A stretch of 64,000 nucleotides of DNA from JAJRXC01 sp047639555 (GCA_047639555.1 JBLIOE010000001.1:124001-188000), one strand, 5' to 3'. Shown: positions 16,896 to 26,030, numbered from the stretch's first letter. Notes: a model not told the origin generated them from the letters alone. Made by a program: numbers and translations.

Positions 16896-18217
16896 GAGCC
16901 GGCGCGATCCGTTGGCGACACGAGTCGTTGCTCGTGCGACATCCGCATGAGCAACGCCAGCACGATGTAGTTCGAGACCAGCGCCGAGCCGCCGTAACTC
17001 ACAAACGGAAGCGTGATTCCGGTGAGGGGAATGAGGCGGACTACGCCGCCCATGATGATAAACGCCTGCATGCCGAGGAGTGTCGTGAGTCCGACGGCCA
17101 GAAGTTTCTCGAACGGCTGCGTGGCCCGAAGCGCAATTCGCAGGCCGGACCCGATCAGGATGAGGAAGGCCATAAGGATGGCAGTGGTACCCGCGAGTCC
17201 CATCTCCTCACCGATCGCCGCGAAGATGAAATCCGTCTCGGCGAACGGCACCCGATCGGGCTCCCCGCGACCCAGGCCCGTACCGGTGAGTCCACCCTCG
17301 GCCATTGAGTACGTCGCCTGGATGATCTGGAATCCGCCATCGGTCGGGTCGGCCCACGGATTCAGCCAGCCATCGAAACGCCGTTCGACGTGCGAGAAAA
17401 TCTGTAGCGCAACGAAGCTGCCAGCGGCGAACAACACCGCGCCAAGGCCGAGGAACAACACCCGGTCGCTGGCCACCCACATGAGCACCACGAACATGGC
17501 GAAGAGCAGCAGTGAGGAACCGAGATCGCGCTCGAACACCATTACTCCGACGGAGGCCGCCCAGGCGCCAGCGATCGGGACAAGGTCGCGAAGCTCGAGC
17601 CGGTTCTTCATGAGGTCGCCCTTGTCGACGAGGTACGAGGCGAAGAAGACGGCCAGCGCGATCTTCGCGAACTCCCCAGGCTGGAAGTTGACCGGGCCGA
17701 TGCTCACCCAAATCCGTGCTCCATTGAGCTCGATGCCCACCGGCAGCAACGGCAGGGCGAGCAGCGCAATACCAGCGACACCGAGCAGGTAGCGGTACTG
17801 GGCGAGCATGCGAGCACGGGGAACGAACACCAACGTGGCCACGAACGCGCCAATGCCTACCGCCGTCCACACCGACTGCAGTCCGGCGAGATCGCCGCCG
17901 CCATCGACGTCGCCACTCAGCCGAGCGATCATCACATAGCCAATGCCGTTGAGCAGCAGCGCCATCGGGAGAAGCACTGGATCGGCGGCCGCGGCGAAGC
18001 GGCGCACGGCAAGGTGGACAAAGAAGAACAGCCCCAGCATCCAGGCGAGGAACGGCCCGATGTTGGCCGGAACCGATGCCGACTGACCCAAACTGGCCAG
18101 CCCATAGGCCGATACAACGACCAGAGCGATGAGCACGATCAATCCGAGCTCAACTCGGCGAGGACGAAGAGCAGCGATGTGCGGGCGAATCTCGGCCCGT
18201 CGACCGAGCGCAGTCAC
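16892..18217 (-). CDS. rodA: SEDS-family peptidoglycan polymerase RodA/FtsW
   Basis: 441 residues with about ten to twelve membrane helices. SEDS landmarks are visible: FQPGEFAKIALAVFFASYL, ERDLGSSLLLF (the catalytic-region Asp), a GxxRFDGWLNPWADP-like segment after the large loop, and PFVSYGGSALVSNYI near the C-terminus. It polymerises lipid II and works with its adjacent class B PBP. GTG start overlapping the pstP stop, and GTGA overlap with pbpA, show tight coupling of the polymerase-transpeptidase pair. Confidence 0.96.
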   Translation of the reverse strand: MTALGRRAEIRPHIAALRPRRVELGLIVLIALVVVSAYGLASLGQSASVPANIGPFLAWMLGLFFFVHLAVRRFAAAADPVLLPMALLLNGIGYVMIARLSGDVDGGGDLAGLQSVWTAVGIGAFVATLVFVPRARMLAQYRYLLGVAGIALLALPLLPVGIELNGARIWVSIGPVNFQPGEFAKIALAVFFASYLVDKGDLMKNRLELRDLVPIAGAWAASVGVMVFERDLGSSLLLFAMFVVLMWVASDRVLFLGLGAVLFAAGSFVALQIFSHVERRFDGWLNPWADPTDGGFQIIQATYSMAEGGLTGTGLGRGEPDRVPFAETDFIFAAIGEEMGLAGTTAILMAFLILIGSGLRIALRATQPFEKLLAVGLTTLLGMQAFIIMGGVVRLIPLTGITLPFVSYGGSALVSNYIVLALLMRMSHEQRLVSPTDRAGS

Positions 18218-19407
18218 GGTTGGGCGGACTCGGCCTGCTGCGTGAGTGTGGCCGCGTAGGTGCGGGCCTCGTCGAGCGAATCGAACTCGACGCCACCGCT
18301 CACCAGCGATAGATCGCCCGAGTCAAGATCCGCCACCGTGAGCCCGTCGACCGCTTCCTCAAGTTCTGGTTCGAACCAGAGCCAGCCTCCGGGCTGACCG
18401 GCGTAGATCACGACCGCTTCGCCATCGGTGCCGACGAAATACCCCGAGCTCACGTAGTTGACGACGGTGGTGAGTAGCACGGCGAGCACCACCATTACGG
18501 TGGCCAGAAAGACCCCGAGTCGCCAGGTGACAAACGGCGGCTTCGGCACCGACCGGTCCACCATGATTTCGTCGGGGTGCGGATCGGACGGACCGGTCTC
18601 GGGCGGCAGATCGAGCCGAAGCACACTGTCGGGCACGGCTTTGTGGATCGAGATGACACGATCCTCACTAACCTTCTCATCGGGGTCGGGCGCGTCGGCC
18701 ACATCGACGACGAGGACGGTGACGTTGTCGCGCCCGCCGGCTTTACAGGCGTCGTTGACGAGCCGCAGAGCAGCGTCTGATGGATCCTCAACCTGTAACA
18801 GGATCTCGAGGATCTCAGCGGGGCTCAGCTCATCGAACAAGCCATCGCTGGCCAGGAGATATCGATCACCGACGACCGGAGCGAGCTCCCATGTGTCGAC
18901 CAGCGCCTTCTCGTCGATGCCGAGCGCCCGGGTAACAATGTTGCGCTGCGGGTGGGTGAGCGCCTCTTCCCGAGTGAGGCGGCCATCACGCACCAGCGAT
19001 TCGACGAGCGTGTGGTCCTCGGTGATCTGGATGAGCTCCTCGGCGGCCGCGCGATAGATCCGGCTATCTCCAACGTTGGCGAGACCAAGACGCTGCGAAT
19101 CTCCGACCGTCATTCCAACCAGAGCGACCAGGGTGGTGCCCATGCCGCGAAGTTCTGGTTCGAGCCTCGAGCGATCGACAATTTCCCGATTGGCCTGCTG
19201 CACGGCCTCGACCAGGTCGTCGACCGAGGCAATACGTTCGGCCTTCGCCATCTCATCCACCGCGATCGCCGACGCAACTTCGCCGCCGTTGTGTCCGCCC
19301 ATACCGTCGGCCACCACGAAGATCGGCGCCGCGATGAGCACCTGGTCCTGATTGGACTTACGAATGCGGCCCACATCGGTGGCGGTGCCCCAGCGAAACT
19401 CAGTCAC
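18214..19407 (-). CDS. pstP: PP2C-type Ser/Thr phosphatase PstP
   Basis: 397-residue membrane phosphatase that reverses PknB phosphorylation. Metal-binding motifs are VADGMGGHNGG (about 33-43), LLASDGLFDEL and GGRDNVTVLVVDV. A single transmembrane helix (about 298-320) is followed by an approximately 75-residue extracellular tail with no recognised fold (similar layout to the mycobacterial enzyme). The GTG start overlaps the fhaB stop. Confidence 0.96.
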   Translation of the reverse strand: MTEFRWGTATDVGRIRKSNQDQVLIAAPIFVVADGMGGHNGGEVASAIAVDEMAKAERIASVDDLVEAVQQANREIVDRSRLEPELRGMGTTLVALVGMTVGDSQRLGLANVGDSRIYRAAAEELIQITEDHTLVESLVRDGRLTREEALTHPQRNIVTRALGIDEKALVDTWELAPVVGDRYLLASDGLFDELSPAEILEILLQVEDPSDAALRLVNDACKAGGRDNVTVLVVDVADAPDPDEKVSEDRVISIHKAVPDSVLRLDLPPETGPSDPHPDEIMVDRSVPKPPFVTWRLGVFLATVMVVLAVLLTTVVNYVSSGYFVGTDGEAVVIYAGQPGGWLWFEPELEEAVDGLTVADLDSGDLSLVSGGVEFDSLDEARTYAATLTQQAESAQP

Positions 19408-19913
19408 ACGAACTCCAGGACGATCTCGCCGATCATGATCTTGCTTCCGCGATCGATCGGTGTGGGGGCAGTGACCTCTTCACCATCAAGCAACGTGCCG
19501 TTAGTGGAGCCAAGGTCTTCGAGAATCCAGCCGTCGCCATCGGGCGACACCCGGGCGTGGAGTTTTGAGATGTGGGCATCGTCGATCGCGACGGCGCATC
19601 CGTGAGCGCGGCCGATGGTGGTCTCGCCGTCGACCGCAAAAGCGTGGCCGGCGATCGAAGGCGGCGCCACAACGACCAACCGAGCGGCGGGAGACGGGAC
19701 TGTGGAGGGTGCGGCCCCAGTGACCTGCGGGGCCGCCGCGGGCGCAGCCGCAGTGGCCATTGGGCGAGGTGTAGTGACAGGCGCGGCCGCGAGACGAACC
19801 GGGGCGGATTCGGCGCGGGTCTCGACCCACACCGCTCGGAGTACGCGCAGGAAGACCAGATAGACAAGAGCGAGCAAACACACTCGGAGCACGATGAAGA
19901 GCTGGTCGGACAC
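19404..19913 (-). CDS. fhaB: FHA-domain protein FhaB (FipA-like)
   Basis: 169 residues. An N-terminal membrane helix (about 5-28, FIVLRVCLLALVYLVFL) and an Ala/Pro-rich linker precede a C-terminal FHA domain (about 80-165) with TTIGRAHGCAVAIDD, the phosphothreonine-binding SKLHARV and the GSTNGTLLDG loop. It recognises proteins phosphorylated by PknB. The gene couples to pstP via GTGA; a 68-bp spacer separates it from fhaA. Confidence 0.94.
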   Translation of the reverse strand: MSDQLFIVLRVCLLALVYLVFLRVLRAVWVETRAESAPVRLAAAPVTTPRPMATAAAPAAAPQVTGAAPSTVPSPAARLVVVAPPSIAGHAFAVDGETTIGRAHGCAVAIDDAHISKLHARVSPDGDGWILEDLGSTNGTLLDGEEVTAPTPIDRGSKIMIGEIVLEFV

Positions 19914-19981
19914 AGTCTGTCGAGACTAACGCTGCGCACCGCGCCAGAAGTGACGCGCCAAGATCGCGCTCGGCGGCATGG

Positions 19982-20635
19982 TCACCCAGCGCGGAATTCG
20001 ATGACGGTGGCACCGAGCTCAATCCGGTCACCGTCAACCAACCGATGTGAAGTAATCCCTTCGCCATTCACGCGGGTGCCATTGGTTGAACCGTTGTCAT
20101 CGAGGATGAACCCATCACCATCCGGGCGGATCATGGCGTGTTCGCGACTGATGTTTGAGTCGTCGAACGAGATCGTGCATTCCGACAGCCGGCCCATGCT
20201 GATGACGAACTCGCCGAGCACAACTTGCTGTCCGGTGGGAAGTACGAGGATCCCGACACCGCCGTCGGCTTCCTTCATACGACCGACAACCTCGATCGCG
20301 CCGCCGCGTACGGTTTCGTCGGCTTCGAGTTCGACCTGTACCGGCCCCATGAAACCCCAGCCCTCTTCGCGGGCGTGGTCTCGGGTCGCGTCGCAGAGCT
20401 CACGAACGAGCGACTCGCTCACTTCAGCAAACCGCTCGAGGTCAGTCGGCGCAAGCCGTACGGAGAAGAAGTTGGCGACCACCGGTTGGCCCTTCACCCC
20501 AACGCTGCGAGAGTCCGCCATCTCCCGGGCGATCTTGTGACCAATCTCAACCGGACGCACCCCGCCGCGAAAGAACCGACCGACGGTGCCTTCTACAAAG
20601 CGTTCGAGACGTCGTTCCACTGACCGGAGGCCCAC
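19982..20635 (-). CDS. fhaA: FHA-domain protein FhaA (DUF3662-FHA), short form
   Basis: 217 residues. The N-terminal DUF3662 domain (about 1-110; LERFVEGTVGRFFRGGVRPVE) is joined nearly directly to a C-terminal FHA domain (about 135-212) with ISREHAMIRPDGDGF and DNGSTNGTRVNGEG. In mycobacteria FhaA is over 500 residues because of a long disordered linker; here the linker is almost missing. First gene of the minus-strand kinase/cell-wall block. GTG start; an in-frame GTG 15 bases downstream is an alternative. Confidence 0.92.
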   Translation of the reverse strand: MGLRSVERRLERFVEGTVGRFFRGGVRPVEIGHKIAREMADSRSVGVKGQPVVANFFSVRLAPTDLERFAEVSESLVRELCDATRDHAREEGWGFMGPVQVELEADETVRGGAIEVVGRMKEADGGVGILVLPTGQQVVLGEFVISMGRLSECTISFDDSNISREHAMIRPDGDGFILDDNGSTNGTRVNGEGITSHRLVDGDRIELGATVIEFRAG

Positions 20636-20747
20636 ACGAGCGAGGCTAGCGGTCCTGCCGATTGCTCCCCTGCCGCTCCGATTTCTTGGGCGATATTGCG
20701 CCAGCTTGCGCTAGTCTCAGAACACGTTCACTTCGGTGATCGGCCAC

Positions 20748-20834
20748 GCGCGAGTGGCGGAATTGGCAGACGCGCAGGCTTCAGGTGCCTGTGCCCGTAA
20801 GGGTGTGGGGGTTCAAGTCCCCCCTCGCGCACCA
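20748..20834 (+). tRNA. tRNA-Leu(CAG), CCA encoded
   Basis: An 87-nt class II tRNA. The acceptor GCGCGAG (20748-20754) pairs with CTCGCGC (20824-20830), followed by A and an encoded CCA. The D-arm, the anticodon stem CAGGC/GCCTG with loop TTCAGGT (anticodon CAG, reading CUG), a variable arm and the T-arm with GTTCAAGTC are all visible. CUG is the major leucine codon in a GC-rich genome. Confidence 0.96.
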
Positions 20835-20855
20835 TCGTGATGTCGCGAGACATCG

Positions 20856-20896
20856 GAAACTCTCGAACCCTCAGGTTCGAGAGTTTCTTCGTTTTT
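20856..20896 (+). terminator. Rho-independent terminator of tRNA-Leu
   Basis: GAAACTCTCGAACC (20856-20869), a 4-nt loop CTCA, and GGTTCGAGAGTTTC (20874-20887) form a perfect 14-bp stem, followed by TTCGTTTTT. This is the clearest intrinsic terminator in the window, starting 21 nt after the tRNA end. It is also near the 3' end of the convergent lipoprotein gene. Confidence 0.9.
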
Positions 20897-20938
20897 CAGT
20901 TCGCTGATACGTACGGGTCGAAACTCGAACCGCCGGTG

Positions 20939-22081
20939 TTATCCGAAGGTCGGCAACTCGATCGTGCCCTCGCCGTTGGTGAGGCCCGCGATGTAGGCAT
21001 CGAGCCACACGATCTGGGCCGCCTCCGCGATGATGCCCACCTTCGCCTGCTCGGGATCGTCGTCGATCACCGCCCGAACATTCACGAGACCGGTCGCTTG
21101 CACTGTCTCAAGGAACGACGAACTGACGTCGAGAAGTTGATCGTACGAATCCTGGCTAAAGCCTTGGACCGAAAGGCCACCGCTCCAGACTCCGCGACCG
21201 CGTGGTTCGGCGGCGTCCTGAACGGGAACAAGTTCGGCAACCAAACCCGGAGCGCTGGTTTCGGCCGAGTTGATCTCGGCTTGAGTCCCCGCGAGCTGAG
21301 GCAACACCGCGAGCTTCGGCGACGCGTACGAGCACGAGAACAACCCGTCGCACGTCACATCAAAGCGCGGTGACGCGTCGACGCCTTCGGGCGGGGTCGC
21401 CAGAATTTCCAGCATGTAGCCGACGTTATATCCGAACGAATCAGCCACTCCCGGAATGGGTGCCTCGCCCTCGATCGAGTTGGGACGATCGAACAGGGCG
21501 GCCCGGGCGGCCTCCACCACGGTTGTGTCGTCATCGACGGCCACGAGTCGGGCGGAGGCCCGCGTCATCGTGTCGACGAAGCTCGCCTCGGTCGGTGGGT
21601 CGCTGAAGCCGACGAGCAGGGCCTCCGGCTGGGCATCGGCAATTTCCCCTCGAAGCCATCGGCCGCCAAAGTACCCGGACAGATGCAGCAGCCAGAAGAG
21701 TTCTTCTGCATCGGCCTCGGCACCCTCGGCGAAAATCTCGTCGAACACCACAACCGGCATCTGGCCGAAGAGGAATCGTTCCATCGACGCGTCGTCGCCC
21801 GCGTCGGCGAGGTATTCGGCGGCCAACGAATCCAGCCGCTCTGGCGCGACCGAGAGCATCGCTGTCTCCCAGAGCGGATAGTCGGGCAGAAGCACCGAGG
21901 TCATCGCAGCCTCCTCCGTCGTGGTCGGCGCGTCCGTGGTGGTCGACGCGGCCGTCGTTGTCGTGGCGACCGCGGCGGAGGTAGCCGGTGGAGTCGACTC
22001 GCCATTGGCGTCGTCACCGCCACAGCCCGCCGCCACCAGCGAGAGCACGAGTACAACAACGAGGACAGTTCGCCGGGCCAT
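20939..22081 (-). CDS. Putative lipoprotein, function unknown
   Basis: 380 residues from ATG 22081. A lipoprotein signal peptide with lipobox LVAAGC (about 13-18) is followed by a Thr/Ala-rich spacer (about 25-55) and an acidic globular domain of about 320 residues. The globular part contains FDVTCDGLFSCSY, with two cysteines that could form a disulfide. No catalytic motif or known family is recognised. An upstream extension to 22159 is open but would bury the signal peptide. It is isolated: convergent with tRNA-Leu and divergent from the glycosidase. Confidence 0.75.
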   Translation of the reverse strand: MARRTVLVVVLVLSLVAAGCGGDDANGESTPPATSAAVATTTTAASTTTDAPTTTEEAAMTSVLLPDYPLWETAMLSVAPERLDSLAAEYLADAGDDASMERFLFGQMPVVVFDEIFAEGAEADAEELFWLLHLSGYFGGRWLRGEIADAQPEALLVGFSDPPTEASFVDTMTRASARLVAVDDDTTVVEAARAALFDRPNSIEGEAPIPGVADSFGYNVGYMLEILATPPEGVDASPRFDVTCDGLFSCSYASPKLAVLPQLAGTQAEINSAETSAPGLVAELVPVQDAAEPRGRGVWSGGLSVQGFSQDSYDQLLDVSSSFLETVQATGLVNVRAVIDDDPEQAKVGIIAEAAQIVWLDAYIAGLTNGEGTIELPTFG

Positions 22082-22213
22082 GGCCGAGCGTAAACCAACC
22101 CCCGAACTCGGCGCTCGGAAACCAGACTCGAGCGGGCGGAGAGCAGTTGCCGCAACCATCGCCTAGGCGACGCGCCCTAGGTACCGAGGCGCACAACGAT
22201 CTAGCTTTCGGCC

Positions 22214-24334
22214 ATGACGAATTCAACTCCATTCGCCCTCGCGGCCGAGCGGGTTCGCGCCGGCGCCGAGACTCGCGTTGAAGCCGCAGACTTGGTGTCG
22301 CAGCTCACCGACGACGAACTCCTCAACATGCTCGACGGTGATGTCCCGCTCTGGAGCGGGCTCGGCGACATGAGTTCAGGCGGCTACCACAACCACTCAT
22401 GGCCGGCCGCGGTGAACGACCGCCTCGGCATCCCGGGGTTGCACTTCTCCGACGGGCCACGAGGTGTCGTGCTCGGCACGGCAACTTGCTTCCCGGTGCC
22501 GATGGCGCGCGGTGCGGCCTTCGATCTAGAGCTCGAAGAAGCCATCGGCGACGCGATAGGGAAAGAACTGCGAGCGTCGGGCGCCAACTACTTCGGCGGA
22601 GTGTGCGTCAATCTGCTTCGCCACCCAGCATGGGGACGAGCGCAGGAAACCTACGGCGAAGACCCGCATCACGTTGGCGAATTCGGTGCCGCGCTCACAC
22701 GGGGAGTGCAACGTCATGCGATGGCCTGCGTGAAACACTTCGCGCTCAACTCAATGGAGAATGCCCGATTCACCGTCGACGTAACTTGTGACGACCGGGC
22801 CCTCCATGAGGTGTATCTGCCGCACTTCCGGCGCATCGTCGACGAGGGCGTCGCAAGTGTCATGAGTTCCTACAACTCGGTCAACGGCGAATGGGCCGGC
22901 CAGAACCACGCGCTGCTCACCAAAATCCTGCGCGACGAGTGGAACTTCGACGGCTTCGTCATCACGGACTTTCTGTTCGGTCTACGGGACGCAGTGAAAT
23001 CGGTGCATGCGGGCCTCGACATCGAGATGCCGTTCCGGCAGCAGCGGGCGGCCGCGTTGCCCGCCGCGTTCGCAGCCGGCGAACTCACCCGAAGTGATCT
23101 CGAAGCGCCCGCAGTTCGAACCGTCGCGACATTCTTGCGCTTCGCCGATGTTCTGGCCGCTGCTGCTCCACCGCCGTCGGTGTTGGTGTGTGACGACCAC
23201 CGGGCCCTGGCGCGACAGGCGGCCGTCGAAGCAATCGTGCTGCTCCGAAACGAGGGCAACCTGCTGCCGCTCACCGCCTCCGAGCTTTCGCAGGTGGCGG
23301 TCGTGGGCAAGCTGGCCGCGATCGCGAACCTGGGCGATGGTGGATCGAGCGATGTGTCCGGCAAGAACGCCGTCACCCCGTTGGCCGGGCTCGTCGCCGC
23401 GCTGCCTGGCGTCGATGTCGTTCACTGCGAAGACGCGTCGGCGGCCGCGGGAGCCGACGTTGTGATCGTCGTCGTTGGTTACACAAAGGCCGACGAGGGC
23501 GAGTTTGTCGATGGCGACGTCATGGCGAGCATGATGACGATGTTCCCCGCGGCCGATGACCGATTGGCGGGAACCGACGCACCGTCGCCGCAGTTCCCCG
23601 AGCCCCACGAACCATTCGTCGGTAGCCCCGAGATGGCTTCCGGTGGCGACCGTCGATCGCTGCGCCTTCACGCTGAGGACGAAGCACTTATCGCCGCCGC
23701 GGTTGCGGCCAACCCCAACACCGTCGTTGCGGTGATGGGCGGTTCCGCGGTCGTGATGCCGTGGGCCGAGTCGGTCCCGGCGCTGCTGCAGCTTTGGTAT
23801 CCCGGCCAGGAGGGTGGCCACGCCCTCGCCGACATCGTGTTGGGAGCCGAGGCGCCCAGCGGCCGACTTCCTTTCGCCATTCCCCGAGACGAGGCCGACC
23901 TCGTCTCGTTCAACCCCGACGCGGAAGCCGAGACGTACGGGTTGCTCCACGGGCAATGGCACCTCGATGCCAACGCCACTCCGGCCCATTATCCGTTCGG
24001 CTTCGGACTGAGTACCACCACCTTCGAGCTCTTGAGCACAACACGCTCCGCCGACATCGTGACCGTGACGGTTCGTAACTCCGGCACGCGAGCCGGCACT
24101 CACGTTGTGCAGCTGTATGGATCCGTCGCCGGCTCAGTCCACGAGCGCCCGTCTCGTCGTCTGGTCGGCTTCGCCCGCGTCGCTATTGCCGCGGGGACCG
24201 AGGCGAGCATCGATGTCGCCATCGATCTCCGGGTCCTCGACGTACGTGTCGACGGCGCTATGCAGCGTGAAGATGCCACGATCTCTCTGGTCGCGGCGAG
24301 CCATGCTGCCGACCCCGGCCTCTTCGTGAGCTAA
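22214..24334 (+). CDS. Glycoside hydrolase family 3 (beta-glucosidase-like)
   Basis: 706 residues, no signal peptide, so probably cytoplasmic. The N-terminal TIM barrel shows WPAAVNDRLGIPGLHFSDGP, the substrate-binding YGEDPHHVGEF, KHFALNSMEN and the probable nucleophile Asp in GFVITDF. The alpha/beta sandwich domain (about 330-590) includes VVVGKLAAIANLGDGGSSD and LWYPGQEGGHALADIVLG. A fibronectin-III-like C-terminal domain follows (RLVGFARVAIAAGTEA). Release of terminal beta-linked glucose or a related sugar is typical; exact substrate cannot be assigned. It converges with a small gene only 4 bp away. Confidence 0.93.
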   Translation: MTNSTPFALAAERVRAGAETRVEAADLVSQLTDDELLNMLDGDVPLWSGLGDMSSGGYHNHSWPAAVNDRLGIPGLHFSDGPRGVVLGTATCFPVPMARGAAFDLELEEAIGDAIGKELRASGANYFGGVCVNLLRHPAWGRAQETYGEDPHHVGEFGAALTRGVQRHAMACVKHFALNSMENARFTVDVTCDDRALHEVYLPHFRRIVDEGVASVMSSYNSVNGEWAGQNHALLTKILRDEWNFDGFVITDFLFGLRDAVKSVHAGLDIEMPFRQQRAAALPAAFAAGELTRSDLEAPAVRTVATFLRFADVLAAAAPPPSVLVCDDHRALARQAAVEAIVLLRNEGNLLPLTASELSQVAVVGKLAAIANLGDGGSSDVSGKNAVTPLAGLVAALPGVDVVHCEDASAAAGADVVIVVVGYTKADEGEFVDGDVMASMMTMFPAADDRLAGTDAPSPQFPEPHEPFVGSPEMASGGDRRSLRLHAEDEALIAAAVAANPNTVVAVMGGSAVVMPWAESVPALLQLWYPGQEGGHALADIVLGAEAPSGRLPFAIPRDEADLVSFNPDAEAETYGLLHGQWHLDANATPAHYPFGFGLSTTTFELLSTTRSADIVTVTVRNSGTRAGTHVVQLYGSVAGSVHERPSRRLVGFARVAIAAGTEASIDVAIDLRVLDVRVDGAMQREDATISLVAASHAADPGLFVS

Positions 24335-24338
24335 GCGG

Positions 24339-24581
24339 TCAATCAGACGACCGGCGCCAAAGTTTGCGCAGCCGCGCGCCCAAGCCCTGAGCCGGCACGG
24401 AGACCGCTGGCGTTTCGCTCGAAGCGAGAAACGCCGAAATCGCGTCGCTCGTCGCACCCGAGATGGGGGTCTCTGCCTTTGGAATCGCGGCCGGTTTACG
24501 AACCAGCTTCTTCAGGTCGATGTCGCGGCCCGCCACCTTGTCGATCCCATCGAAGCCGTTGCCACCGCCAGCCATCGACAT
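24339..24581 (-). CDS. Small basic-tailed protein, unknown
   Basis: 80 residues starting MSMAGGGNGFDGIDKVAGRD. The start is fixed by a perfect AAGGAG (plus-strand 24589-24594) 7 nt upstream, better than most ribosome sites here. It has an acidic/glycine-rich beginning, a central Ala/Pro/Ser stretch and a basic C-terminus LGARLRKLWRRSSD that could be an amphipathic membrane- or nucleic-acid-binding helix. No family recognised. It lies beside a decayed aminoacyl-tRNA synthetase fragment. Confidence 0.6.
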   Translation of the reverse strand: MSMAGGGNGFDGIDKVAGRDIDLKKLVRKPAAIPKAETPISGATSDAISAFLASSETPAVSVPAQGLGARLRKLWRRSSD

Positions 24582-24623
24582 CTTGACGCTCCTTGGCTCT
24601 CGAGTTCTTCGCTCCAACGTTAG

Positions 24624-24753
24624 TCAGCGCGGGGATGAAGCGCAGGCCTCGCGCATCAAGCTGTGCTGAATCGATCGGATGTGATCTTCGCCGACCAACA
24701 GCGCCGTCAACCGGTCAATTCCGAAGGCGAAACCGCCGCGCGGCGGACGGCGA
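24624..24753 (-). pseudogene. Fragment of a class IIb aminoacyl-tRNA synthetase (AspRS-like motif 3)
   Basis: The minus strand encodes RRPPRGGFAFGIDRLTALLV followed directly by GEDHIRSIQ. This is motif 3 of class II synthetases of the Asp/Asn/Lys group: P-rich, GGxAFGxDRL, LxGEDxIR, closest to AspRS. Only about 40 codons remain, ending at a TGA at 24624; nothing of motifs 1 and 2 precedes it, because the neighbouring CoA-transferase gene begins there on the opposite strand. The AspRS tail normally continues with an AFPK-type segment, absent here. A decayed remnant of a duplicated or replaced synthetase is the best reading. Confidence 0.8.
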
Positions 24754-24801
24754 AAGTCGCGCGTAGTGTCCGACTCACTGTCGAACGGAATCGAGACCGC
24801 C

Positions 24802-25992
24802 ATGACCGCACTTGAAGGAATCCGCGTTGTCGACGTCGGCCTCCTGGTGCAAGGACCGCAGGCGGCGATGTTCTTAGGCGAACTCGGCGCCAACGTCATC
24901 AAGGTCGAGCTTCCTTACATCGGAGACCACGCTCGCTGGATCACCGTCGCCGCCGGTGATCGCCGCGCGCCGTTCTTCGTTGGGTGCAACCGCGGAAAAC
25001 GAAGCATCACTCTTGATCTCCGGACCGATGATGGGCGAGCGGTGTTCCTCGACCTCATGGCCGAGACTGATGTCGTCATCTCGAACTTCGTCTCCGGGAC
25101 AATGGAGAGCTGGGGCGTCGGCTACAAAGACCTTCGTGCGGTGAATCCGCGGCTGATCTACGCCGCCGGGTCGACCTTTGGCCCCGTGGGAGAAGGCGCA
25201 TTCGAGAAGGGGGCGGATCTCGCCGCTCAGGCCTCGGGTGGTCTCGTCCATGCGATGTTCGATGGCCCGCTCGGTCCGTCTGCCGCCGGAGTCACGATCG
25301 CCGACCACATCGCATCACAAAACCTGGCCAGTGCCGTCCTCGCGGCCCTCTTCGTCCGTGAACGCACGGGCACCGGCCAGCGCGTCGACTCGTCGCTGCT
25401 CGGCGGTCAGATCTACGCGCAGGCCTCCGAATATGCCTCGACCGCTTTGACGGGCACCGATCTCGGCGCCCCATCGCAGGGCGGCCATCCGGGGATTCCC
25501 GGCGTCTACGGCATCGTTCCGACCGCCGACGGGGCGATCGCGATCGTTGGCATCGGCGTCGACGAACGACCAAACTTCTTCGCGCTCATCGGTGCTCCTG
25601 AACTCGCCGAGGACGCCCGTTTCTCCGAGTTCTTCGTCGCCGGCGCAGTGCAGGCCGAACTCTTCGAGAAGCTCGGAAAACAATTCATCACTCGAACGAC
25701 CGATGAATGGACAACGATTCTTGACGGTGCCGACATGCGATGGGCGAGGGTGCGAACTCGCTCAGAGGTCGCCGACGACCCCGCGGTCTACGCCAACGGT
25801 TATCTGCAGCGGGTGGACCATCCCGAGTGGGGAGAACTCGCGCTGGCCAGCGCCCCGATTCATTTGAGCGAGACACCAACCGTGGAGCTCGGACCGAACC
25901 CCGAGCTCGGCCAGCACACCGAGGAGATACTTCTCGAGTTGGGCCGAAGCTGGGAAGACATCGCCGTACTTCGAGAAGCCGGCGCCATCTGA
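24802..25992 (+). CDS. CoA transferase, CaiB/BaiF (class III) family
   Basis: 396 residues. Family hallmarks are MTALEGIRVVDVGLLVQGPQ at the N-terminus, GANVIKVELPYIGDHARW, the NRGKRSITLDLRTDDGR segment and DVVISNFVSGTMESWGVGY. The usual catalytic Asp lies in the region of SGGLVHAMFD/ADHIASQNLASAVLAAL. It moves CoA between carboxylic acids, commonly in carnitine, bile-acid or aromatic-acid catabolism; substrate unknown. The ATG at 24802 is preferred; an in-frame GTG at 24766 exists. It begins a plus-strand run with the two next genes. Confidence 0.92.
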   Translation: MTALEGIRVVDVGLLVQGPQAAMFLGELGANVIKVELPYIGDHARWITVAAGDRRAPFFVGCNRGKRSITLDLRTDDGRAVFLDLMAETDVVISNFVSGTMESWGVGYKDLRAVNPRLIYAAGSTFGPVGEGAFEKGADLAAQASGGLVHAMFDGPLGPSAAGVTIADHIASQNLASAVLAALFVRERTGTGQRVDSSLLGGQIYAQASEYASTALTGTDLGAPSQGGHPGIPGVYGIVPTADGAIAIVGIGVDERPNFFALIGAPELAEDARFSEFFVAGAVQAELFEKLGKQFITRTTDEWTTILDGADMRWARVRTRSEVADDPAVYANGYLQRVDHPEWGELALASAPIHLSETPTVELGPNPELGQHTEEILLELGRSWEDIAVLREAGAI

Positions 25993-26030
25993 GCCTGGTC
26001 AGGTGCGCCGCCGCGGGCTAAGACACAGCT

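Noticed and set aside
20686..20717. Possible tRNA-Leu promoter (TTGGGC ... TAGTCT)
   Set aside because: Spacer is 20 bp; alternatives have 10 bp. No convincing pair.
22982..24103. 373-codon frame antisense to the GH3 gene
   Set aside because: Shadow of GH3 codons, no recognisable domain.
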